Both the position numbers and the translations under genes were made by a program. Below the pieces are notes generated by a model, which was given only the letters and a program-made list of their open reading frames with translations, was not told the DNA's origin and did not search any database. Below are positions 16,600-24,728 of a stretch of 64,000 nt of DNA, piece after piece. The stretch comes from Arthrobacter gandavensis (GTDB lineage: Bacteria; Actinomycetota; Actinomycetes; Actinomycetales; Micrococcaceae). The stretch's first letter is position 1. Every line of letters starts with the position of its first letter. The stretch lies in contig NZ_VTFU01000001.1 in the NCBI RefSeq assembly GCF_009192735.1, positions 682,001 through 746,000 of the forward strand, in the 5' to 3' direction.

Positions 16600-16780
16600 T
16601 CCCTTGGCTTGTTACCTAGCTCTGCCGCTGGCCAAGGTCCACAGATATACACACTTCGGCAGAGGCGGGGGAACCACAAACGGGTTCCTTTTGAATCCTT
16701 GGGGTTAAGTCAGCCAAAGGTTTCTACGGCTGACCGGGTGACTCCCATCCGAATCCGACAGCTCACCTCGCAGGTATCGG
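16600..16780 (+). promoter_or_regulatory. c-di-AMP riboswitch (ydaO-yuaA family)
   Basis: The leader of the NlpC/P60 gene contains the conserved strings of the ydaO class in order: GGCAGAGGCGGGGGAACC (16659-16676), TTGGGGTTAAGTCAGCC, GGGTGACTCCCATCCGAATCC and the closing GACAGCTCACCTCGCAGG (16757-16774), ending about 20 nt before the start codon. In actinobacteria this riboswitch sits in front of cell-wall hydrolase genes and reduces expression when c-di-AMP is high. The rest of the 457-bp gap (16337-16599) shows nothing I can name. Confidence 0.88.
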
Positions 16781-16793
16781 GAGAGGTAACTCA

Positions 16794-17696
16794 ATGTCTT
16801 TCAACAACACTCGTGGACGCCACCGTGCCGAGACCGCCGGAATGTGGACCGCAATTGCGAACGCCACAAGCGGCAAAGCACGCACCATCGGCAGCACCGC
16901 TGCCTTTGTGGCTGCAGGCTCCGGCCTGATGCTTGGCATGGCGGCTCCGGCATCTGCCGGCGTCATCGCCAATGATTCATCCGAGTTCTACAGCGCACCT
17001 GCCGCTGTTTCCACCCCCGTTGCCGCTGCTCCGGCAGCCGCTCCGGCCGCTCCGGCCGCTTCCGGCTCCACCCACGTGGTCCAGTCCGGCGACACGCTGA
17101 GCAAGATTGCCGCAACCTACGGCGTGACGCTCGACGACATCCTGGCCCAGAACGGGCTGGCACTTGAATCCATCATCTACCCCGGTGACGTCATCACGTA
17201 CGCCGGCGGCGCCGCACTGGCTCCGGCTGCTGCAGCCGCACCGGTTGCTGCACCTGCCGCTGTTTACGCAGCACCGGCCGCAGCGGCAGAAACCGCAGCT
17301 GCCGACCTGAGCGGCATCAGCACCCAGGCCTCCTCCGTGACGCCTGCTCCCGCAGCCGGCGTAGCCGCCACGGGCACCAACCAGACCATGCTGAACTCCG
17401 CTTTCTCCCAGATGGGTGCCATGCAGGACTGCACCGTGCTGGTGGAAGTTGCCCTCCGGGCAGCAGGCCACTCGGTTGGCGATCTGGCACCGGCACAGCT
17501 TGCCGCCTACGGAACTCCGGTCTCTGACCCGATGCCCGGCGACATCATCTACTACGCCGACGGCGGCATGGGCTTTGCTCACATCGCCATCTACATCGGT
17601 GACGGCCAGGCCATCCACAGCGGATGGAACGGCAACCAGACTGTTCAGCAGAGCGCTAACGTCGGTTCCGGTGCCGCTTACTACCGCGTAGCCTAA
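16794..17696 (+). CDS. Secreted LysM - NlpC/P60 peptidoglycan hydrolase
   Basis: 300 residues behind GGAGAGG. A long signal peptide ends near residue 55 (GSGLMLGMAAPASA|GV). A LysM domain spans 94-137 (HVVQSGDTLSKIAATYG through YPGDVITYAGG) between Ala/Pro-rich linkers (70-90 and 140-195). The C-terminal NlpC/P60 domain has catalytic Cys213 (QDCTVLVEVAL), His263 (GFAHIAIYIGDG) and His275 (QAIHSGW). The Cys motif reads DCTVLV rather than the common DCSGLV. It would bind peptidoglycan and cut peptide stems. Expression is likely set by the c-di-AMP riboswitch, and a strong terminator follows. Confidence 0.94.
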   Translation: MSFNNTRGRHRAETAGMWTAIANATSGKARTIGSTAAFVAAGSGLMLGMAAPASAGVIANDSSEFYSAPAAVSTPVAAAPAAAPAAPAASGSTHVVQSGDTLSKIAATYGVTLDDILAQNGLALESIIYPGDVITYAGGAALAPAAAAAPVAAPAAVYAAPAAAAETAAADLSGISTQASSVTPAPAAGVAATGTNQTMLNSAFSQMGAMQDCTVLVEVALRAAGHSVGDLAPAQLAAYGTPVSDPMPGDIIYYADGGMGFAHIAIYIGDGQAIHSGWNGNQTVQQSANVGSGAAYYRVA

Positions 17697-17758
17697 TCAC
17701 TTCGCAGTAGGTTGTCCGCGGGGCGGGAAGCGAACGTCCCAACCCCTGGCAACACTAT

Positions 17759-17795
17759 AAAAGGAACGCCCGGCCACTGGCCGGGCGTTCCTTTT
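17759..17795 (+). terminator. Rho-independent terminator after the NlpC/P60 gene
   Basis: A 17-bp perfect stem, core AAGGAACGCCCGGCC / GGCCGGGCGTTCCTT with loop ACT, ending in a T-run. It lies 60 bp past the stop codon. Confidence 0.95.
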
Positions 17796-17871
17796 TGTTG
17801 GAGCCCTTTGTATTGGCCCTTTCTTGGTAGGGCCCTTATATATTGGCGCGCACCGTGCGTCCACGCTTGAT

Positions 17872-18420
17872 TTAGGCGGCGGGTTCGTCCAGCTGCTGGA
17901 CTCCTTCATCCTGTGCGGGAGCGTCATCGCCGCGGGGGTCGCCGCCGCGGGGACCGTCATGGTGTCCGTGTCCATGCCGGGCGTCATCTCCCCGAACATC
18001 GCCGGGGCCATTTCCGTCCCGGGACTCGCTGTCGGAATTCTTGTCGGAATTCTTCTCGCCCGCGTCGGCGTCAGCGTCGGTATCCCTGTCGGCGTCCGTG
18101 TCGGCGTCCGTGTCGGCGTCCGTGTCGGCGTCGGCATCCGTGTTGGCGTCGGACTTCGGGGCGCCGTCAGGACCTTTGCCATCGTCCTCGGAGCGCGGTC
18201 CGCGCTCGGGCCGGCCGTCCTGATCCTGCGTCCCTCCCTCGCTCTCCGCGGCGTCGTCCCGCTGCCCGTCCTGCTGCTCCGTCACTGAGGCCTGTTCCTG
18301 ATCAGCCGGGGAATCCGCAGTGGCCACGCCGGCAAAAAAAGAACCGACCAGCAGTGCCAGACCACCGACAATACCGAGAATCCAGCCAAGCGGCCCCCTG
18401 GCTTTGTCACGCAAAGCCAT
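17872..18420 (-). CDS. Membrane-anchored Asp-repeat, His-rich protein
   Basis: 182 residues. A single membrane segment (about 10-33, LGWILGIVGGLALLVGSFFAG) is followed by a fully hydrophilic tail that should lie outside the cell. Residues 91-120 are almost pure Asp/Thr/Ala built on a TDAD unit, giving repeated DxD pairs. Residues 149-154 are HGHGHH. The composition suggests binding of Ca2+ or other divalent metals. It lies 68 bp downstream of the kinase gene on the same strand, so it is probably the third gene of the two-component operon. No homologous family is recognised. Confidence 0.75.
   Translation of the reverse strand: MALRDKARGPLGWILGIVGGLALLVGSFFAGVATADSPADQEQASVTEQQDGQRDDAAESEGGTQDQDGRPERGPRSEDDGKGPDGAPKSDANTDADADTDADTDADTDADRDTDADADAGEKNSDKNSDSESRDGNGPGDVRGDDARHGHGHHDGPRGGDPRGDDAPAQDEGVQQLDEPAA
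18088..18135. repeat. 12-bp tandem repeat coding the TDAD units
   Basis: GTCGGCGTCCGT is repeated at 18088, 18100 and 18112, with a near copy at 18124, inside the Asp-repeat gene (reverse complement codes Thr-Asp-Ala-Asp). The perfect copies make the repeat number prone to slippage. Confidence 0.85.
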
Positions 18421-18488
18421 CGTGTTTTCACCTCCAAATAGTGGGTTTGCTTACGTTTCCATTTTCGGATCGGATTCTTCGAAGATTC

Positions 18489-19847
18489 TTAGCGCTTCGG
18501 CCCGGCAAGAGGCAGCCTGACTTCCACCACACTCCCACCGGCCGCGGCAGCATTGGGCAACGCGCGGATGCTGCCGCCGTAACGGGCAACGATCTCCGCC
18601 ACCAGTGCCAACCCCAGACCATAGTGGCGGGGCTCTGCCAACTGGCCGTCCCGGTTCGATTTCCCTTCAACCCGGCTTCGTGTGGAGGCGAAACGTTCAA
18701 AAGCATGCCTGTCGAAGCCGGGCGGAAATCCGGGGCCGTCGTCCGAAACCTGAATCACGGCATCCCGCCCGCTGCTCCGAACGGAAATACGCACGACCGA
18801 CCGCGCATAATCCAACGCATTCGCCCCCAGCGCCGTGAAGATCCGATGCACGGCAAACTCTCCGCCAAGCACGGTGACAGTGGAAGCGGGTGTATCCAGT
18901 TCCATTGTCAGATCCCGCTTCTTGGCCTCAGGCTCGAGTGCCCGAACCGCCGAGCGGGCCAGCTCCACCAGATTCACGGGTTCCGCGGGCCCGGTCTGCC
19001 GGGGATCAGCAGCCATCAAAAGCTCTTCCAGAATGCCGGTCAGCACCTTGGTATCGGCAATGACGTCGTCGGCGGCCCGCACCGCTGCCGAGTCTCCTCC
19101 CCCGCCCGCACCTCCGCCGTCCACGCCCGGGCCCGCACCGCCGCCGTCAGCGTCCACCGGCCGCGGCCCGCCTGCTTCGGCAGCGAGGCGCCGCCGCAGC
19201 ATTTGGACCCGGGTGCTGAGCAGCGTCAGCGGGGTGCGCAGTTCGTGGCTCGCGTCGGCAACGAACCGGCGCTGAAGTGCCAGCGCTTCGGCCATCGGAC
19301 GCATGGCGGCACGGGCGGCCAGTGCGGAAACCGCTCCGGCGGCGAGACCGGCCACTGCAACGGAAAGTATCAGGGCAAAGGCCAGCCGGCGCAGCTGATC
19401 AGTGGATTCGCGGGTATCCACGGCAGCCTGCACCACGTCACGGCCGCGGCGGTCCGTGAGGACCTCGTAGGTTCGGTCCCCGGCGGTCACTGTGTCCCGG
19501 CGGGCCACGCCGGTCTCGGCCACCTCTGCCAGCGCTTCCTGGTCCGGGAGGCCGGACGGCATGTTCCGGGATACGGCCAGCCTGCCGTCGTCGTACACCG
19601 CCAGGAACACGTCCAACGGAACATCGCGGGGAGAATCGAATTGGGTGGCCGAGGAAAGGGTATTTTCAACGGCTTCCCGCGTCTGGGAGGAAACAAGTCC
19701 GTACACCAGGCCTCCGGCAAGGCCCAGCAGCACGACAACCAGGGCCGTGAACTGCACGGCCAGACGCAGTGACGCACGGGTTAGCTCCGTGTCCTCCCGG
19801 TTCTCACGGTTCTTCAGGTTTTCGTGCTTCGAACGCCGGAGCTTCAT
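18489..19847 (-). CDS. Sensor histidine kinase (HisKA type) with a Gly-rich insert
   Basis: 452 residues: TM1 about 29-52, an extracytoplasmic domain about 53-153, TM2 about 155-178, then the DHp domain with phospho-acceptor His201 (RRFVADASHELRTPLTLL). The HATPase domain carries GANALDYA (N box), VSDDGPGFPPG (G1) and HYGLGLALVAEIV (G2). Residues about 225-253 are a Gly/Ala/Asp low-complexity stretch placed between the two DHp helices, where kinases normally have a short turn. It overlaps the upstream response-regulator gene by 4 bp (ATGA) and precedes the Asp-repeat membrane gene, a plausible accessory sensor. Confidence 0.92.
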   Translation of the reverse strand: MKLRRSKHENLKNRENREDTELTRASLRLAVQFTALVVVLLGLAGGLVYGLVSSQTREAVENTLSSATQFDSPRDVPLDVFLAVYDDGRLAVSRNMPSGLPDQEALAEVAETGVARRDTVTAGDRTYEVLTDRRGRDVVQAAVDTRESTDQLRRLAFALILSVAVAGLAAGAVSALAARAAMRPMAEALALQRRFVADASHELRTPLTLLSTRVQMLRRRLAAEAGGPRPVDADGGGAGPGVDGGGAGGGGDSAAVRAADDVIADTKVLTGILEELLMAADPRQTGPAEPVNLVELARSAVRALEPEAKKRDLTMELDTPASTVTVLGGEFAVHRIFTALGANALDYARSVVRISVRSSGRDAVIQVSDDGPGFPPGFDRHAFERFASTRSRVEGKSNRDGQLAEPRHYGLGLALVAEIVARYGGSIRALPNAAAAGGSVVEVRLPLAGPKR

Positions 19848-20512
19848 GACCGGGCGCCAAGACGGTAGCCGATGCCGCGCACCGTCAGCACCACCCCTTT
19901 GCCCAGTTTTCGGCGAAGGTAATGAACGTACGTGTCCACGACGCCGTCGTCGTCCGCGTCAGGAAACACGGCGTCCAGGAGGTCGGCCCGGGGGAAGACC
20001 TGCGCGGGCCGCCGCGCCAAGTGTTCCAAAAGTGCGCCTTCACGCTCGGAGAGGACCACCACATCGCCGGCGTCGGTCGTGACGGTGCGGCCCGTGGTGT
20101 CCAGGACGCCGCCCGGAACCGGAATGACAGGGGTGCGGGGAAGGTTCCGGCGCCGCAAAACCCGGAGACGGGCCAGCAGTTCGTCAATGTCGAAGGGTTT
20201 CGCCAGATAGTCTTCGGCGCCGCGGTCCAGGCCTTCAACGCGGTCGGCCGGATTTCCCAGCGCGGACAGCACCAGCGCCGGCACGTAGATGCCTCTACTG
20301 CGGAGCCTGGCCAGGACGTCGAGTCCCTCTATGACGGGCAGGCCGCGGTCCAGCAGGAGGACGTCGAACGGGTGCGTCAGCCCTTCGTGCAGAGCGCGCT
20401 GTCCGTCGTAGGCCACCGTGACGTCGTAGCCCTCGGATTCCAGCAGCTCCGCCAACATCAGTGCCAAGCTGCGGTCATCTTCCACGATCAGGATCCGGGG
20501 ACGGTCTGTCAT
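19844..20512 (-). CDS. Response regulator, OmpR/PhoB family
   Basis: 222 residues. The receiver domain has VEDD near the N-terminus, the phospho-acceptor Asp in VLLLDRGLPV, Ser in LVLSAL and Lys in YLAKPFD. The winged-helix C-terminus is VVLSEREGALLEHLARRP through TYVHYLRRKLGKGVVLTVRGIGYRLG. The residue after the phospho-acceptor site reads RGLP instead of the usual xxMP. First gene of an operon with the kinase at 18489 and the Asp-repeat protein at 17872. Confidence 0.95.
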   Translation of the reverse strand: MTDRPRILIVEDDRSLALMLAELLESEGYDVTVAYDGQRALHEGLTHPFDVLLLDRGLPVIEGLDVLARLRSRGIYVPALVLSALGNPADRVEGLDRGAEDYLAKPFDIDELLARLRVLRRRNLPRTPVIPVPGGVLDTTGRTVTTDAGDVVVLSEREGALLEHLARRPAQVFPRADLLDAVFPDADDDGVVDTYVHYLRRKLGKGVVLTVRGIGYRLGARS

Positions 20513-20598
20513 GCCCGAAAGCCTAGCCGCGGGCTATCCGAAACACCCGTGGCCTCCGCCCGCGGGCGGCTCCCACGGCGGAATCAATGGGTGGACCG

Positions 20599-21681
20599 CT
20601 ACCGGCGACCCTGGCCGGACGTCAGGAGGCACCCGAACCGCCGCATCAGCTTCTGTAGCTCCTGCGCACCGCGGCCCGTCGTCAGCACAATCACGACGAC
20701 GGCGACCAGGGCGCCGATGGTGGTTTCGACCGCCCGGTCCACGGTCAGTTCCCGCACCGGCTGTACGGAGACGAACTCGGTCATCAGCAGAGCCACTGGC
20801 GTCAGGAAGACCATGGCGAGAGCGTAGTGCCTGATGACGTAGACCTCACCGCCAAACTGCAGAGCTGCCAGGAGGATGGCCAGCTGCACCGGAGTCCAAT
20901 CGGGCTGCAGCAGGAGTGCGGAAAGCAGCACGCCGCCATAGGTTCCGAGGATGAAGTGTCCGGCCCGGGCCGGAGCATGCGCAGCGTCCGCGGCGGCAAT
21001 CGGGGCACAGGCCGCGAGCATGGCCCAGTAGCTGTGTCCCGGTCCCAGAACCAAGGCCAGCGAACCAGCCCCGGCGACGGCGGCCGCGTACCTTCCGGCG
21101 TGGGCAAAGACTGATGACGCTTCCGGCGGCGGAGTGCGCTGCGGCAGCATTATCGGAGTGTGGCGGCGCGCGTGGACCCGGCCGGCGATCCCCAGCAGGA
21201 CCGCGGTTGCAGCGCTTCCGGACACTGCCAGCGCGGCTTCCCCAATGGATCCGGAAAAGGGTGCGGCAGCGGTGGCGGTAAACGCGAAGATGTAAGTGAA
21301 CGGCCCCGCGGGCCGGATCCGCAGGAAGTCTGCCGCCACCGATATCAGTACGGCGACTACGGTGGCGGTGACCACCAACTCCCAGTCACTGCGTCCGGCG
21401 ATGGACATGGATACTCCGGCCACCACGGTTGCGCACATGAGCAGGCCGGACTGGGACTGGTGCCGCAGCCTCCGCCAATGGGGTTCCGTGCGGCCAAATA
21501 GGCCGGTCAGCGACCCGAAGATAGCGCACATTGTCAGATCGGTGCGGTCCAGGAGAATCAGCAGCATCAGAGGAATGAGCATCCCTGCCGCCACCCGGAC
21601 AGCGGGGAAACGATGCCCGCGGCCAGCTGGGACGGCCAAGAAGCCACGGAGATCTTGCTTCACCGGTAACGAGCCTTTCAC
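20599..21681 (-). CDS. FUSC family integral membrane protein
   Basis: 360 residues. Two blocks of membrane segments (about 25-160 and 190-330) separated by a basic cytoplasmic stretch (GRVHARRHTPIMLPQ) match the fusaric-acid-resistance/aromatic-acid-exporter (FUSC) fold. Family-like features are GSLTGLFGRTEPHWRRLRHQ at the first loop and RELTVDRAVETTIGALVAVVVIV near the end. Such proteins are thought to export aromatic acids or other organic compounds; substrate unknown. It is transcribed independently of the regulator operon 86 bp downstream. Confidence 0.8.
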   Translation of the reverse strand: MKGSLPVKQDLRGFLAVPAGRGHRFPAVRVAAGMLIPLMLLILLDRTDLTMCAIFGSLTGLFGRTEPHWRRLRHQSQSGLLMCATVVAGVSMSIAGRSDWELVVTATVVAVLISVAADFLRIRPAGPFTYIFAFTATAAAPFSGSIGEAALAVSGSAATAVLLGIAGRVHARRHTPIMLPQRTPPPEASSVFAHAGRYAAAVAGAGSLALVLGPGHSYWAMLAACAPIAAADAAHAPARAGHFILGTYGGVLLSALLLQPDWTPVQLAILLAALQFGGEVYVIRHYALAMVFLTPVALLMTEFVSVQPVRELTVDRAVETTIGALVAVVVIVLTTGRGAQELQKLMRRFGCLLTSGQGRR

Positions 21682-21817
21682 GGCGGCAGGGAACAGGAGA
21701 ATTGCCGCCTTTCCAGCCTATGAGCGCGGCCTTCGCCGGGATGGCAGCCACCCACGTGATTCATCTCCCACCGGTGGGTGCGGCGTCCGAACTGCCGCCG
21801 GGCTCTGGGGCGGGGCG

Positions 21818-24525
21818 CTACATCCGTGCCTTCGTTTTGCCCGTTGCCTTAGCCGCCCAGGGATCTTCGGGCCAGGGGTGCTTGGGATACTTACCGCGCA
21901 TCTGGGCGCGGACCTGCAGATACGGTCCGGACCAAAAGGAAGCCAAATCATCTGTGACGGCCAGCGGTGCACGGGCAGGTGAGAGCAAATGGAACAGAAC
22001 CGGCACCCGCCCCTGGACCAGCCGCGGCGTGTCGGCCCAGCCGAAGCATTCCTGCAGCTTCACCGCCACAACCGGCCTGCCGCCGTCGTCGTCCACTGCC
22101 GGGTAGGTAATCCGGATCTGGGAGCCGCTGGGAACCTCAAGCCGTTCCGGTGCCAGCTCTCCCAGCCGCGACGCGTCCGGCCACGGAAGCAGCCGGCGCA
22201 GCGGCTCAACCAGGTCGATTCCATTCACTGACGCACCTGCGGCCAGCGCCTGCAATTCGGGTGCCAACCAGTCATCGAGCCGGGCCAGCAGCGCTGGTTC
22301 GGAAACATCCGGCCAGGGGTCCCCCAGCTCGCGGTGCAGCAGTGCGAGCCTGCGGCGCAGCGACTCGGCAGCCGGTGAAAACCCAATGACGCCGAGGCCT
22401 TCCCGTGCCAGTGCGCGGGCCACGGCCGCCCGTCCTTCCTCCGGTGAGGGCCGGACTGGTGTGGAGGACAGGACAATGGCGCCCAGCCGGCGTTCCCGCT
22501 TGGCCGTGACACGCCCCGCGGTAAAGACCGCCTCCACGGTGTCTTCCAGCAGGTGTTGGGCCGCCGCTTCCGCGGTGTCTTGGCTCAGCGGCGCCGCCGA
22601 GCGGATGACGGCGCCGGTTCCCGCAGCGTCCCGGCCCTGGGCGCGGGACACTTCGGCAACGGCGAGCCACTCGTGGCCGGTCAGCGGACTGCCGGCAGGC
22701 AGGCCCGCCCGGGTCCCGGAAGAGAGCAGATAACGTTCTCCTGTTCCGGGGCTGCCGGAGACCCGCCGGGCAATGCGGTCCGGAAACGCCAGTGCGACGA
22801 CGAAGCCCAGGGCCTCCCCGCCCGGCACACCCGGCACCGACACGGCAGGCGGCTGGGCGGAACCGGCGGTGCGGGCGGTGCGGACGGCGGTGCGGGCAAG
22901 GGACTGCAGCCGGCGCACATCCTCGGCCCAGCGCCGCTCCCCCGGGTCCCGTCCAGCGCGGAGGCTTGCCAGCAGCCGGGAGAGATCGGCACCCGAGGCG
23001 CGAAGATCACCGGCCACGAGCGCCACCGCTTCGGCAGCAGTACGTGCGCCGACGACGGCGGTCCCGTCCAGCAGCGCCCGGGCCAACCGCGGATCGGACG
23101 GTATCCCGGCCAGGGTCTTGCCGAGAGCCGTGGCTGCACCGCTGGAGTCGAGCCGAGATCACGCAGCACCGCCTGTGCATCCTCCAAAGCTGCCCGCGGC
23201 GGAGCATCCGGCAGGGCCAGTCCCTCCCCTCGCGGTGTTCCCCAGCAAGCCAGGACCAGAGCGGCAGCGGTAAGGTCCGCAACGGCGATTTCCGGGGTCT
23301 GGTGGGCTGGAGCTGCGCCGAAGGTGCGTTCGTCATAGCAGCGGACCACGCGGCCCGGTCCCTGCCTGGCGGCGCGTCCGGCACGCTGCACCGCAGAGGC
23401 GCGGGAACAAGAGACTGTGACAAGGCCCGACATCCCCCGTGCGGCATCCCGGCGCGGTTCCCGGGCCAGGCCTGAGTCGATTACCAAACGCACCCCCGGG
23501 ACGGTCAATGAAGATTCAGCCAGGCTGGTGGAGACGATGATCCGCGGCTGATCTCCGGGGCGGCGGCCGGACACGGCACGGTCCTGTTCCCGGGGGTCGA
23601 CCTGCCCGTGCAGTTCCAGCACCTCGGTTGTGGCAGTGGATCCGGCCTGCGCTGCCGCTTCGCTGCGGATCCGGCCGGCCACATAGGACACCTCCCACGC
23701 TCCGGGGACGAAAACGAGGGCGTCCGCCTCCGCGTTCTCGGCCAGCATGTCCCCGTGGGCAGCTGCGGCGGTGGCGGCGACGTGGTTCAGGAAGGTGCGG
23801 GTCACACCGTGTTCGTCCATCCGCAGGGATGATCCCGGCGCCCAGTGCACATCCAGCGGATACAGCGCGGAGGGACAGCCGACGACGGGTACCGGGCCGC
23901 CGTCGTCGGCCTCACCAATCAGCGCGGCAAAGCGGGGCGCGTCGACAGTCGCCGACATCGCCACCAAAGTGAGATCACCACGGAGCTGGTGGACCTCGGT
24001 GAGTATTCCCAGCAGGAGGTCAGTGTCCAGGCCGCGCTCATGCACCTCGTCAAGAACGACGGCGGCAGTGCCGTCCAGCCCGGGGTCCGCCAGCAGGCGG
24101 CGGAGCAGGATCCCCGGCGTCACAAATTCGATGAGTGTTTCCGGTCCGGCGTGGCTCTCACCCCGCACGGTATAGCCGATTTTGCCGCCAACGCTGCTGC
24201 CGTCCAGCGATGCAAGCCGCCGGGCCGCCGAGCGCGCGGCAACCCGGCGCGGCTGTGTGACAACAACGCGCGCCTGTGTGGAGGTCCCGGCTGCCTGGGC
24301 GCCGATCAGGTTCGCGATCAGCGGCGGTACCAATGTGGTTTTTCCGGTGCCCGGAGGTGCCTGGACAACGGCTGCTCCCCCGTTACGGGCGGAATCTTCC
24401 AGCTGCAGGGCGGCAGCCAATTCAGGAAGCGACTCCGCGAAGACCAGGCCCGCGCCGATCGCTTCCAGGTTAAAGGGCTCGGAGCAGCGGAAAGGTTTCG
24501 GCTGAGGAGCGGAGGCGGTTGTCAC
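21818..24525 (-). pseudogene. hrpB: ATP-dependent helicase HrpB, frameshifted
   Basis: DEAH-box helicase HrpB in two frames. The N-terminal part has Walker A QAPPGTGKTTLVPPL, DEVH in AVVLDEVHERGLDTDLL, SAT and helicase-C motifs (QRAGRAARQGPGRVVRCY). After AVLRDLG, near 23150-23154, the natural sequence resumes in another frame (SSGAATALGKTLAGIPSDP) and runs to the HrpB C-terminal domain ending WPEDPWAAKATGKTKARM. One missing base, for example GGG for GG, restores about 900 codons. The start is taken at GTG 24525; the frame is open to 24636 but homology begins just after 24525. HrpB is non-essential in most bacteria, so loss is tolerable. Confidence 0.88.
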
Positions 24526-24650
24526 CGTTCCATTGTCCCCGTTTCCGGGTGGTAATTTTTCGACTCGGACCCTTTTCCGGACTTTCCTTGCGATGCAGCC
24601 AGTGGGACCGGGCATGACGAGATGCTTGCACCCCATGGTGTGCTATGTAC

Positions 24651-24668
24651 CATTGCACCTGATGTGAC
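24651..24668. promoter_or_regulatory. Operator-like elements upstream of the AGCS symporter
   Basis: CATTGCAC (24651-24658) and ATGTGAC (24662-24668), both also parts of the perfect inverted repeat at 26248-26284, lie about 60-80 bp before the symporter start. They suggest shared control by the cluster's GntR regulator. Confidence 0.45.
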
Positions 24669-24728
24669 CGGTACCACTTATCTAGTCGCCACCCCGCCCT
24701 GCTTATTCCCCTCTCTGCAAGGAACACT

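Noticed and set aside
17913-19772. 619-codon plus-strand frame
   Set aside because: Opposite the Asp-repeat gene and the histidine kinase; Arg/Pro-rich without domains.
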